In this document: piece by piece, positions 1 through 6,209 of the stretch
How positions within the stretch are numbered: position 1 is the stretch's first letter
Layout of the letters: the number at the start of each line of letters is the position of its first letter
DNA from: Nitrososphaerales archaeon TH526
GTDB taxonomy: Archaea > Thermoproteota > Nitrososphaeria > Nitrososphaerales > Nitrososphaeraceae
Direction of reading: 5' to 3'
Assembly: GCA_014523665.1 (NCBI GenBank)
Contig: JAATVR010000549.1
Coordinates: forward strand, 1-9,487
Length of the DNA: 9,487 nucleotides
The notes under the pieces: generated by a model
The model's database searches: none
Seen by the model: only the letters and a program-made list of their open reading frames with translations
What the model was told of the DNA's origin: nothing
Made by a program: the position numbers and the translations under genes

Positions 1-208
1 CATCCGAATTTGGGGTTATAGGAAAATCGGGAAGTATTACTGAAAATACACCCTTATTCGATAAAGCTCTAACAGCCAAACAAGCAGTCACCGCCGAGTC
101 AAGTCCTCCGCTCAGGCCAACAACTACTTTTTCACGCTTGGACTCATGTAGTTCCTGTTCGATAAATTTTTCTATCAGCTCACAAATAGCCTCACAATTC
201 ACAGGCAC
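1..208 (-). CDS. nadE: NH3-dependent NAD+ synthetase, N-terminal part (runs off the window)
   Basis: Catalyses the last step of NAD synthesis: ATP-dependent amidation of deamido-NAD+ with ammonia, in the cytoplasm. The visible 69 codons begin MPVNCEAICELIEKF and continue into VVVGLSGGLDSAVTA, the SGGxDS pyrophosphate-binding P-loop of N-type ATP pyrophosphatases. A strand-helix stretch with ILPDFPITPNSD follows and matches the early part of archaeal NadE. The start is taken as GTG at 208–206 because an in-frame TAA lies two codons upstream; a second GTG at 202–200 is possible. A TATA-like element 27 bp upstream favours the 208 start and a leaderless transcript. The glutaminase domain of bacterial long forms cannot fit before the P-loop, so this is the short ammonia-dependent type. 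The C-terminus lies outside the window. Confidence 0.88.
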   Translation of the reverse strand, partial: MPVNCEAICELIEKFIEQELHESKREKVVVGLSGGLDSAVTACLAVRALSNKGVFSVILPDFPITPNSD

Positions 209-230
209 AACTGGTTAAACTGTCCATTAC

Positions 231-239
231 AATATTTTT
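231..239 (-). promoter_or_regulatory. TATA-like box of nadE
   Basis: On the minus strand AAAAATATT is centred about 27 bp before the GTG start at 208, the spacing of an archaeal TATA box on a leaderless gene. Judged from position and base composition only. Confidence 0.4.
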
Positions 240-299
240 GTTACCATTGCATCAGGATGGCTTGTGTAGCGCTGCTAGCTGCAAATAGATAGAGTTGTT

Positions 300-449
300 T
301 CACAAATAACAACATTCAGATCCTTCCAATAGCATCATCTTTTTGAGCTTGACCACGTTCTCCGGCATCTCAGAACTGTGATCATTAGAAGAATGGGTTA
401 GACTTGTTAATAAGACGGAATCACGCGCATTTTTGATCCGGCTAGTCAT
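300..449 (-). CDS. Possible small protein, 49 aa, unrecognised
   Basis: An open frame starting at ATG 449–447 encodes a 49-residue hydrophilic peptide beginning MTSRIKNARDSVLL. Its C-terminal half is Lys/Met/Leu-rich (VVKLKKMMLLEGS) and it ends in CCYL. It points the same way as nadE, 91 bp upstream of it. A TATA-like sequence (CATATTTAAT, 461–470) lies only about 17 bp before the ATG, which is close for an archaeal promoter. I recognise no family. The frame is short enough to have arisen by chance in a 439-bp spacer, so it is listed only as a candidate. Confidence 0.28.
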   Translation of the reverse strand: MTSRIKNARDSVLLTSLTHSSNDHSSEMPENVVKLKKMMLLEGSECCYL

Positions 450-496
450 TTCATGCGGACATTAAATATGTAGACTTATCTGCCGGGTGAATTCAG

Positions 497-570
497 AAAA
501 AAAAGCATCCAATAGGTGGAGGGAGACGGTGCGTTACACCTGCGACTAGATCTAATTTCCACCACCATAT
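497..570 (-). ncRNA. Possible structured RNA or orphan terminator ending in T8
   Basis: Read on the minus strand, an outer stem GGTGGA/TCCACC (558–563 with 515–520) encloses an inner hairpin GGTG-TAACG-CACC (537–540 with 528–531). Ten bases further on comes a run of eight T (504–497), a typical archaeal termination signal. A second pairing register with a bulge would lengthen the outer stem. No minus-strand gene lies upstream, so the T-run would have to end a short transcript of its own. It could also be a chance fold. Confidence 0.25.
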
Positions 571-647
571 CATGCGATCACGTAGTCAATTAGGGACAGT
601 AATGCTAATATTCTGTTTTCTGCTTTCAACAACCTGCTCAGAAGTTC

Positions 648-1637
648 ATGTCAAGTAAGCATCAAATTATTTCAAGTTTAATGTGGGTAGAGAAATACCG
701 TCCTTCCACCATCGAACAGATAGCAAACCAAAGTGAAATTATCAGAGGACTCAAGAATCTAATCAAGAACCCTTATGAAATACCTCATTTCATATTTGCC
801 GGCCCAGCGGGAGTTGGAAAGACTACTGCAGCCTTGTGCATTGCCAAAGAATTGTTAGGGGAAAATTGGAGAAGGGATACCCTTGAATTGAATGCTTCAG
901 ACGAAAGAGGTATAAAGATGGTCCGTGAACGTGTCAAGGAATTCGCCGCTGTAATGAAGTTCTCATCTACCACGGAAAGTAATGATAAGCCCTATCGCAT
1001 CATAATTCTTGATGAAGCTGACGAGATGACCTCTGAAGCTCAGACTGCTTTGAGAAGAATTATAGAAGACAGTTCAAGAACAACACGTTTTATCATCATA
1101 TGCAACTATCTTTCTCAACTCATAGACCCTATACAAAGTAGATGTGTCATTTTTCGCTTCACTCGATTACCCAAACAAGAAGTGGTAAATCATTTGTCAG
1201 AAATCTGTAGAAAAGAGGGAATAGAGTTTGATGTCAAGGCCCTCTATAGAATTTACGATTCTACTTCAGGAGATCTTCGCCATTCTATCAATATTCTGCA
1301 ATCTGCGGCTACCAATAACAGCATCTCGTTTGAAAAGGTGGAAACGTCTATCGGGTTATCGGGGAAAGCAAAAGCAGGAGAGGTCATAAGACTTGCTCTT
1401 GCAGGTAAGTTTAATGAAGCCAGGGTAATGTTATTGGAATTAACTCAAGTATTTGGTATGTCAGAAAAAGACTTCCTAAAATATGTGGCCCAAGAAGCTT
1501 TCTCAATGAAATTAAGTGATCCTGGGAAGTTTGCTGAACTTATGGCCGAGTACGACTACCGGCTGAGCGTAGGAGCACACGCCGATATTCAGCTTACAGC
1601 GTTTCTCGCGCAGGTTAGTGTGCTCGGCAAGAAATAG
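648..1637 (+). CDS. rfcS: Replication factor C small subunit (sliding-clamp loader)
   Basis: AAA+ ATPase subunit of archaeal RFC, which loads the PCNA sliding clamp on primer-template DNA together with the large subunit. The 329 residues show the full motif order: RFC box WVEKYRP (13–19), Walker A GPAGVGKT (52–59), Walker B IIILDEAD (118–125), sensor 1 around ICNYLSQ (151–157), the arginine-finger SRC motif (164–166) and sensor 2 GDLRHSINILQ (208–218). A helical collar domain runs from about 230 to the end. Length is normal for the family (about 315–330). The ATG at 681 (MWVEKYRP) is an equally plausible start giving 318 aa, because many homologues begin almost directly at this motif. The large subunit gene is not nearby. 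Nothing suggests inactivation. Confidence 0.96.
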   Translation: MSSKHQIISSLMWVEKYRPSTIEQIANQSEIIRGLKNLIKNPYEIPHFIFAGPAGVGKTTAALCIAKELLGENWRRDTLELNASDERGIKMVRERVKEFAAVMKFSSTTESNDKPYRIIILDEADEMTSEAQTALRRIIEDSSRTTRFIIICNYLSQLIDPIQSRCVIFRFTRLPKQEVVNHLSEICRKEGIEFDVKALYRIYDSTSGDLRHSINILQSAATNNSISFEKVETSIGLSGKAKAGEVIRLALAGKFNEARVMLLELTQVFGMSEKDFLKYVAQEAFSMKLSDPGKFAELMAEYDYRLSVGAHADIQLTAFLAQVSVLGKK

Positions 1638-1643
1638 ATCTGC

Positions 1644-1799
1644 ATGTATTTCATGCCTCTAAAGTATTTATTTGGAGATCCCCGTATTTCGCCGTTCTTC
1701 GACAACTCAGGACAAATTCATGTAAAGGCTTTTAGATCAGATTGTTCTAATTATCTGGGAAACCACCTCAATGTATCGAAAAAATACTCGCATGGATAG
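1644..1799 (+). CDS. Possible small protein, 51 aa, downstream of the clamp-loader gene
   Basis: An ATG six bases after the rfcS stop opens a 51-codon frame that fills most of the spacer before the next promoter. The product starts MYFMPLKYLFGDPRISPFFD, contains mixed hydrophobic and charged residues and one Cys, and ends KKYSHG. Position and spacing would allow co-transcription with rfcS. There is no recognisable domain and no clear ribosome-binding site, and the start codon sits inside a small GCATG/CATGC palindrome. It may be a lineage-specific small protein or a chance ORF. Confidence 0.3.
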   Translation: MYFMPLKYLFGDPRISPFFDNSGQIHVKAFRSDCSNYLGNHLNVSKKYSHG

Positions 1800-1812
1800 A
1801 GTATAGGATAAC

Positions 1813-1820
1813 CTATATAC
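1813..1820 (+). promoter_or_regulatory. TATA-like box of the winged-helix gene
   Basis: CTATATAC is centred about 31 bp upstream of the TTG at 1848. It is one of the clearest TATA matches in the window and supports the TTG as a near-leaderless start. Confidence 0.5.
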
Positions 1821-1847
1821 ATAATTGAGAGCATCGAGTGACTAAAG

Positions 1848-2171
1848 TTGTCTGGTTCTACGGTATCATACAGAGACAGGATCTATATCGTTGAAGATAT
1901 TATTCTGAAACTGGCAGAATATGGAGAATTGAACCAGACAGCATTGATAAGTTTCTGTGGCCTAAACCTCAAGAAACATAAAGTCATTCTCGATGAAATG
2001 GAATCAAACAATCTGATTACAAGAAAGGATAGATTGATCGGCAAGAAATCAGTTAGCGTTTATATGACCACTTCTGAGGGCATTAGCTTTTTTAATACCA
2101 TACTTGCTCCTTATGAGAAGATGTTTCCAAGAAGAAGGAATAAAGGTGAGTCGAAACCTTATCCAATGTAG
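1848..2171 (+). CDS. Winged-helix DNA-binding protein (ArnR1-like)
   Basis: Small predicted transcription regulator of 107 aa. Residues 10–25 form a first helix (DRIYIVEDIILKLAEYG). A helix-turn-helix spans about 29–56 (NQTALISFCGLNLKKHKVI, then LDEMESNNLI), and a beta wing about 58–75 (RKDRLIGKKSVSVYMTT). The tail is basic (PRRRNKG). The pattern matches the ArnR1-like winged-helix family that is expanded in soil Thaumarchaeota. The start is TTG, because a TGA lies three codons upstream and the next Met codons fall inside the fold. The target is unknown; nothing next to it clearly forms a regulon. No sensor domain is visible, so it probably acts as a simple dimeric repressor or activator. Confidence 0.78.
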   Translation: MSGSTVSYRDRIYIVEDIILKLAEYGELNQTALISFCGLNLKKHKVILDEMESNNLITRKDRLIGKKSVSVYMTTSEGISFFNTILAPYEKMFPRRRNKGESKPYPM

Positions 2172-2274
2172 GCAGAATTAGGTAGTGTACAATTTGCACA
2201 AATTTCTAAAGAAAAGAGATCTGATTCAAAACCGATACCAGCGTTATATGTGCCTGTAATTACTGTATTATAAT
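2172..2274. other. Convergent spacer between the winged-helix and membrane-protein genes
   Basis: About 100 bp between two convergent genes. The winged-helix frame stays open for 33 codons after its TAG, and a minus-strand frame containing a Cys-x2-Cys pair is open as well. Neither has a supported start, and I see no strong hairpin or T-run. Confidence 0.35.
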
Positions 2275-2703
2275 CTATTCCATCCCAAACTGAGATGAAA
2301 TCTTCCGATTAATCTCCCTTTTTTCATTTAAGTAGTCATTATATCGACTACTCCATGAACCGATCTTTCTGTACTGCTTTATTCCTGCATAGAGCCAGAT
2401 ACAAGAAATTATGATAACGGAAACTAATAACACGGTTAACACGCTGCCAAATTCGTTCTCTATTTCGAGAATTGCAAAGAATGACGGATGTCTTATCAAG
2501 TACACAGAGAGACCGATTGCAATAGGTGCTAAGATTAAAGCGGAGATTGAAACACCTAGAAGTGTTTTTCTAATATTGAGGATTTGTTGAATGAACGTGT
2601 CCATTAATGTCAACAAATTATCTCTTGCATGTTTGGTTGAGTCATCATCTTCGTTGTTGGTCATGTTCTCATCGTCTCCGTGATTCGCCGCATTGTTATC
2701 CAT
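2275..2703 (-). CDS. Two-helix membrane protein, function unknown
   Basis: A 142-aa protein with a strongly acidic, Asn/Asp-rich N-terminus (1–28), an amphipathic stretch (about 29–45) and two hydrophobic segments at about 48–70 and 86–107. The second is followed by a basic motif (KQYRKIGSW) and a charged C-terminal helix (NDYLNEKREINRKISSQ). The positive charges suggest both ends lie in the cytoplasm with a short external loop containing RHPSF. No catalytic motif is visible and I do not recognise a named family; small two-helix proteins of this style are frequent in Thaumarchaeota. The ATG at 2703 is preceded by a TATA-like box and a short inverted repeat. It stands alone, convergent to the winged-helix gene. 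Confidence 0.7.
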   Translation of the reverse strand: MDNNAANHGDDENMTNNEDDDSTKHARDNLLTLMDTFIQQILNIRKTLLGVSISALILAPIAIGLSVYLIRHPSFFAILEIENEFGSVLTVLLVSVIIISCIWLYAGIKQYRKIGSWSSRYNDYLNEKREINRKISSQFGME

Positions 2704-2704
2704 A

Positions 2705-2728
2705 TCTCGTCTTTAGTCATTAACGAGA
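2705..2728. promoter_or_regulatory. Inverted repeat over the presumed transcription start of the membrane-protein gene
   Basis: TCTCGT (2705–2710) and ACGAGA (2723–2728) form perfect 6-bp arms with a 12-bp spacer, directly before the ATG at 2703 and downstream of the TATA-like box. A protein bound here would block initiation. Arms this short also occur by chance. Confidence 0.3.
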
Positions 2729-2733
2729 CGTTC

Positions 2734-2744
2734 CTTTATTTATC
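2734..2744 (-). promoter_or_regulatory. TATA-like box of the membrane-protein gene
   Basis: Minus-strand GATAAATAAAG is centred about 36 bp before the ATG at 2703, predicting a leader of roughly ten bases. Confidence 0.4.
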
Positions 2745-2932
2745 TTATGATTAACATAGTTATTTAGTCCATCGAAATCCTATTGATGCATGCAGATTGC
2801 TTAATCTAAATCCAATTAACAAGTTTTAGACATCAAAAAGAAGATAGATGCTAGTTATTTTGTTAGGATTGCTCCGCTAGATTCTGTTAATTGTCATCTG
2901 TGTGGGTTAGGAAATAGCAATTGAATGAAGCC

Positions 2933-2943
2933 TTTTTTAAATA
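2933..2943 (+). promoter_or_regulatory. TATA-like box of the FxLYD-protein gene
   Basis: TTTTTTAAATA lies about 28–38 bp before the ATG at 2971, fitting a leaderless or very short-leader transcript. Confidence 0.45.
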
Positions 2944-2970
2944 CCCTCAGTTAATCTTAAGTGCAATTGC

Positions 2971-3663
2971 ATGGATGGGAAAATTCTCCTATTCGGAATT
3001 CTTCTTATGTTTTTCATGTCTTCTACGACGCTCGACTCATATCCTACTCTCCAAAACAATATCGAAGTAATTCATGTTTCCACTTACGTGGATGAAAATA
3101 GGATCATGCATGTGTTTGGGGAATTGAAGAACATTGGAAACAAATCTGTGACAAATGTCACGATTGGAGCAACATTTTTTGATTCGGAACGCAAAATCAT
3201 AAATGAATACCAAAGATCTGCGGAATTACGAACCATCAATCCCGGTTTCGTATCCCCTTTTGAAATCCTTTTCATAGACCAGAAGAATGTTAATAAGATA
3301 AAGGATTTCAAACTAAATGCAAATGGGACGGAAGCCAGAACTCAGCCAGTAGATCTCCAAATTAAAATAGACTCATCTAGACAAGATATTCTAGGCTTCT
3401 ATTATATCAACGGTGTCATATTCAACTCTGGACCCACTAGTGCTAATAACTCAATTGCTATTGCCACACTTTACGACATGGATGGTCGAGTTATAGCGAT
3501 AGGACGAGGTCTAGCCGAGCCGAAGGACATCTCAAGCAATTCTGGCGCAAGTTTCGGATTAGCTATAGTAGACAAGCTACAAACCCCTAAAGGAGACAGA
3601 TATTCTGTTGTAGCAGATTCTGATGAGTACGTTTCGAAACCAACAATAACAAAAGAGAAGTAG
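2971..3663 (+). CDS. Exported protein with two FxLYD-like repeats
   Basis: A 230-aa protein with an N-terminal hydrophobic segment (about 4–18) that can serve as a signal peptide or anchor, placing the rest outside the membrane. Two similar beta-sandwich repeats follow. The first, about 32–115, has VFGELKNIGNKSVTNV then ATFFD (67–71) and PGFVSPFEI. The second, about 140–215, has INGVIFNSG then ATLYD (165–169) and SSNSGASFGLAI. The pattern of strand, 'N-x-G' turn, F/L-Y/F-D and late Gly/Ser-F is that of FxLYD-type domains, common in secreted proteins of ammonia-oxidising archaea. It probably works in cell-surface interactions, but no ligand or partner can be read from the sequence. It stands alone and runs convergent to uL11. 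Confidence 0.72.
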   Translation: MDGKILLFGILLMFFMSSTTLDSYPTLQNNIEVIHVSTYVDENRIMHVFGELKNIGNKSVTNVTIGATFFDSERKIINEYQRSAELRTINPGFVSPFEILFIDQKNVNKIKDFKLNANGTEARTQPVDLQIKIDSSRQDILGFYYINGVIFNSGPTSANNSIAIATLYDMDGRVIAIGRGLAEPKDISSNSGASFGLAIVDKLQTPKGDRYSVVADSDEYVSKPTITKEK

Positions 3664-3732
3664 TAGCTATTGTTTAATAATAATGCCAATGAAGTCGTAC
3701 TGTAGCGGCTCATTTAAGCTCTGAAAACTAAA

Positions 3733-4215
3733 CTATACTAGCTTATCATCATAATTTCCTTTGGACATCTCACTGAAAACATCTTTGGGAAGTTTTCCGT
3801 CTACTTTAACACCCATGCTTAAACAAGATCCGATCACCTCTTTAACAACTCCTTTGATATCAATAGCATAGGAGTTGTCGAGTTTCATCTTTGCTATTTT
3901 TACAACTTTGTCCATTGACAAATCTCCGACATAGTCGGTTCCGGAGGTTCCGGATCCCTTGCTGATCCCCCCTTCTTTTGCGATAAGAGCCGCAGTCGGA
4001 GGTATTCCTACTTCTACGGTGAACTGTTTCGTTTCGGTATCGACTTCGACTTTGACAGGAACCTTCATGCCAGGAAAGTCACGAGTTTTTTCATTAATGG
4101 TATTTACAACTTGCAAAACGTTAAGACCCATCGGGCCTAACGACGGGCCTAGAGGGGGGCCAGCACTGGCTTCGCCACCGCTTACAAGAGCCGAAATACT
4201 CTTCTTTTCTCCCAT
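3733..4215 (-). CDS. rpl11: Large-subunit ribosomal protein uL11
   Basis: Component of the ribosomal GTPase-associated centre at the base of the stalk. The 160 residues show the conserved N-terminal domain with a proline-rich hinge (GPPLGPSLGPMGLN, about 19–32), followed by NTINEKT and PVKVEVD. IPPTAALIAKE sits near 71–81. The rRNA-binding C-terminal domain carries GTDYVGDLSMDKVVKIA, with the conserved GSCLSMGVKVDGK near the end. Length matches archaeal uL11. The ATG at 4215 is preceded by its own TATA-like box, so it need not depend on Spt5 read-through. It lies 109 bp downstream of Spt5 on the same strand, the usual archaeal order. The L1 and L10/P0 genes that often follow are absent; the next gene is convergent. 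Confidence 0.97.
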   Translation of the reverse strand: MGEKKSISALVSGGEASAGPPLGPSLGPMGLNVLQVVNTINEKTRDFPGMKVPVKVEVDTETKQFTVEVGIPPTAALIAKEGGISKGSGTSGTDYVGDLSMDKVVKIAKMKLDNSYAIDIKGVVKEVIGSCLSMGVKVDGKLPKDVFSEMSKGNYDDKLV

Positions 4216-4240
4216 ACACCGGAACAGAGGGACATGCCTG

Positions 4241-4248
4241 AATATAAA
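4241..4248 (-). promoter_or_regulatory. TATA-like box of rpl11
   Basis: Minus-strand TTTATATT is centred about 30 bp before the uL11 ATG, fitting a separate short-leader promoter in the Spt5–uL11 gap. Confidence 0.45.
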
Positions 4249-4324
4249 TTGATTATTCTAAGTCAAACTTCTGATCATTCAACCAGAAATCTGAATATAT
4301 AGCCTCGTTTGGAGCCTAATCACC

Positions 4325-4993
4325 TTACTGAGCCAATTTTCGGAGATAGTTTGCATCAACTGTCACCGGAATCTGATATGGGGAATCAAGAAGAACTACT
4401 GTTGCCTCCTGTTTCTCGATGTCGACTCTGATCACCTTAGCTTTCATCGATTTGAATGGCCCGGCTACCACCTCTACCATATTATCTATGCTCAGATCGG
4501 TTACTACAGGTTTCTTCACAAGATAGCCCTCAATATCCTTAAAAGGCAATTCTCCGCGTATCTGCCCACGAACATGTCGGACTCCGATCAGTGCCTCATA
4601 TGCAACATTTGCGTCAGGTGCCTCGACTATAATGTAGCCCTTAAAATTTTCCAGCACCAAAATTGAAAAAATTTTTAAATTCTTTGTGGTAATCTTCGTG
4701 TGTAATATGTTGGCGACGACGCGTTCCTGGCCACCAGTTATCCTAATAGCAAAAAATTTGGTCTTTGTGGCATCTTCTGTTATATGATCATTTGTCTTGT
4801 CAATAGGCTCGGCTGGGATAGATTCGTTTACGGTCGTACTTTCCTGTATGTTGTTGGGTGTGTCATCCCCAAAGCCCTCCTCTGAAGTGGCGCTTTCAAG
4901 TTTGATGTCTTTGGTCATGCTTGTAGAATTAGCACTACTTCCCACATTCTCTTTTTCTAGATTACGATTAATGTCAAGTAAGTTAGCATCCAT
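4325..4993 (-). CDS. spt5: Transcription elongation factor Spt5 (NusG family) with acidic N-terminal extension
   Basis: Universal elongation factor that, with Spt4, closes the RNA polymerase clamp and raises processivity. The core is recognisable: an NGN domain at about 79–162 (KFFAIRITGGQER, FKGYIIVEA, VRGQIRGELP) and a KOW domain at about 168–205 (DNMVEVVAGPFKSMKAKV, then EATVVLLDSP). The core accounts for about 145 residues, the usual archaeal length. Here it is preceded by about 76 low-complexity residues rich in Asp, Glu, Asn, Ser and Thr (17 acidic against 6 basic). No Met near the core offers a shorter start: the only internal Met before it is residue 26. TATA-like sequences sit just upstream of the ATG at 4993, so the extension appears real. 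The gene is divergent from dtdA; no SecE gene is visible upstream. Confidence 0.93.
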   Translation of the reverse strand: MDANLLDINRNLEKENVGSSANSTSMTKDIKLESATSEEGFGDDTPNNIQESTTVNESIPAEPIDKTNDHITEDATKTKFFAIRITGGQERVVANILHTKITTKNLKIFSILVLENFKGYIIVEAPDANVAYEALIGVRHVRGQIRGELPFKDIEGYLVKKPVVTDLSIDNMVEVVAGPFKSMKAKVIRVDIEKQEATVVLLDSPYQIPVTVDANYLRKLAQ

Positions 4994-5021
4994 TTAGCGA
5001 ATGTATTTACGATATATTATT

Positions 5022-5033
5022 GCATTTTATAAG
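5022..5033 (-). promoter_or_regulatory. TATA-like box of spt5
   Basis: Minus-strand CTTATAAAATGC lies about 29–40 bp before the ATG at 4993. A second AT-rich candidate (ATAATATATC, 5011–5020) is closer to the gene. A short palindrome, CGTCG-AGCAA-CGACG (5038–5052), lies immediately upstream and could be a regulator site or chance. Confidence 0.42.
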
Positions 5034-5159
5034 TTTACGTCGAGCAACGACGGTGCAGATACGTCAATTCCAAGCCCCTAAATTCTTTGATTCTCAATTT
5101 ATTCATGAAAATTACACTCATGACGAAATAATCATCAGTCAAATGAACCTTTGCTAGCG

Positions 5160-5170
5160 AATTTATAGTA
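5160..5170 (+). promoter_or_regulatory. TATA-like box of dtdA
   Basis: AATTTATAGTA is centred 27 bp before the ATG at 5192, the exact spacing expected for a leaderless archaeal gene. Confidence 0.5.
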
Positions 5171-5191
5171 GGCACTCTCCCAACCCTCATC

Positions 5192-6010
5192 ATGAATGAA
5201 AATATCGCGCTAATTGCATCATTGAAAGATGAAGCAGGCATGAATATGGTAAATTTCTTGACATTTAACAAGGATTTTCATATTACCAGCAGCGATCCTC
5301 TGGTCTATAAATCAAGAAAATATCGGAATGTCACACTCTACTTAACAGATAGGGATCTGCTCTTCATTGAGGATTACAACGTTGGTGAACGACCAACCTC
5401 ATTTGTCTTTCTTTCAAGACACAGGTCAGCAAGTGGAATAGCCTCGCTTACATGTCATTCAACGGGTAACTTTTCTCCAGATAATTCGTATGGTGGTGAG
5501 CCAACTAAATTAGGAATGGCCAATCCGTCAATGTTGAAGGCCTATTTTAATGAATTACATCGAAATCGCAATTTTGTGCCCGACTATCAAATTACTTTAG
5601 AAGCCACACATCATGGGCCTACTTCACTTGAAGGGTCCATTCTGTTTGTCGAAATCGGTTCTGGACTGGAACAGTGGAGGGACTCAAATGCTTCCCGGAT
5701 TGTTTGCAATTGCGTGTTAGATGTTTCCTCATTATGTCCAAGAGGTTCTAGTAAGGTAGCCTTGGCACTAGGCGGAACGCATTATCCAGATAAATTGAAC
5801 AAGATACTTCTCGAAACAGATTTTTCTGTAGCTTATATTGCTACCAGAAATAATCTGCAGTTTATTGACGATAGGATGATTCAGCACATGATTGTCAGGA
5901 GCACCGAACGAATAACACACGTTCTTTTGGATTGGAAGGGACTTGGAAAATATAAAAGAAGCATTTTAGATACCCTTGAGAAAACTGATCTGGAAATAGT
6001 CAGGATATAA
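5192..6010 (+). CDS. dtdA: Archaeal D-aminoacyl-tRNA deacylase
   Basis: Hydrolyses the ester bond between D-amino acids and tRNA, keeping D-residues out of proteins; this archaeal/plant type (GEK1 family) differs from bacterial DTD. The 272-aa length is typical. Diagnostic motifs are present in order: LSRHRSASGIASLTCHSTGN (74–93), LEATHHGPT (136–144), VEIGS (153–157) and GGTHYP (194–199). The His-rich segments are thought to bind the metal and the substrate end. A C-terminal DWKGL (247–251) is also typical. The start at 5192 is supported by a well-placed TATA box and by MNENIALIASLKDEA, where homologues begin. It is transcribed alone, divergent from spt5, in a translation/transcription neighbourhood. 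Confidence 0.95.
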   Translation: MNENIALIASLKDEAGMNMVNFLTFNKDFHITSSDPLVYKSRKYRNVTLYLTDRDLLFIEDYNVGERPTSFVFLSRHRSASGIASLTCHSTGNFSPDNSYGGEPTKLGMANPSMLKAYFNELHRNRNFVPDYQITLEATHHGPTSLEGSILFVEIGSGLEQWRDSNASRIVCNCVLDVSSLCPRGSSKVALALGGTHYPDKLNKILLETDFSVAYIATRNNLQFIDDRMIQHMIVRSTERITHVLLDWKGLGKYKRSILDTLEKTDLEIVRI

Positions 6011-6209
6011 TCGAGCTAATGTCAATTCTGTCACTTGAAAAACATTGCTATGACACTATCGGTCCTAGTGTGTTGCGAACCAGCGTATCCAAGTTTAGGA
6101 CTGAAATAATATAGAGGATGTGAGAGAATGGTCTCACGTATTACTTGTTAAGACCAAGTGGAAACTGTTCGACAATGTTATTAGGTATTTCTATGATTGT
6201 TGAAATAGG
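6011..6209. other. Spacer between dtdA and the NUDIX gene with two inverted repeats
   Basis: Contains GTCCTA/TAGGAC (6062–6067 and 6096–6101, 28-base loop) and a compact hairpin GTGAGA-GAATGG-TCTCAC (6120–6137). A 31-codon frame at 6019–6114 spans the first repeat but has no other support. The second hairpin lies about 73 bp before the NUDIX start and could sit upstream of its promoter. Confidence 0.3.

Larger units (their letters stand above)
209..647. other. 439-bp spacer between nadE and the RFC small subunit gene
   Basis: Divergent spacer without a confident gene. It holds the nadE TATA-like box, a 49-codon minus-strand ORF (300–449) and a minus-strand hairpin region ending in eight T residues (497–570). 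A weak TATA-like element for the clamp-loader gene (CTAATATTC, 605–613) lies about 35–43 bp before the ATG at 648. I see no tRNA, insertion sequence or long repeat in it. Confidence 0.5.

Noticed and set aside
1642..1656. GCATG-TATTT-CATGC hairpin as the rfcS terminator
   Set aside because: Only five base pairs and no T-run follows; it also overlaps the start of a candidate small ORF.
2172..2274. Read-through extension of the winged-helix protein, or a Cys-x2-Cys peptide on the minus strand
   Set aside because: Both are open frames of about 33–45 codons without supported starts and are expected by chance at this length.
3959..4252. 97-codon plus-strand ORF
   Set aside because: Complete antisense shadow of the uL11 gene, whose conserved motifs leave no doubt about the coding strand.
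5035..5271. 78-codon minus-strand ORF upstream of spt5, position of a SecE gene
   Set aside because: It overlaps the start and promoter of dtdA and lacks the single C-terminal membrane helix expected of SecE.
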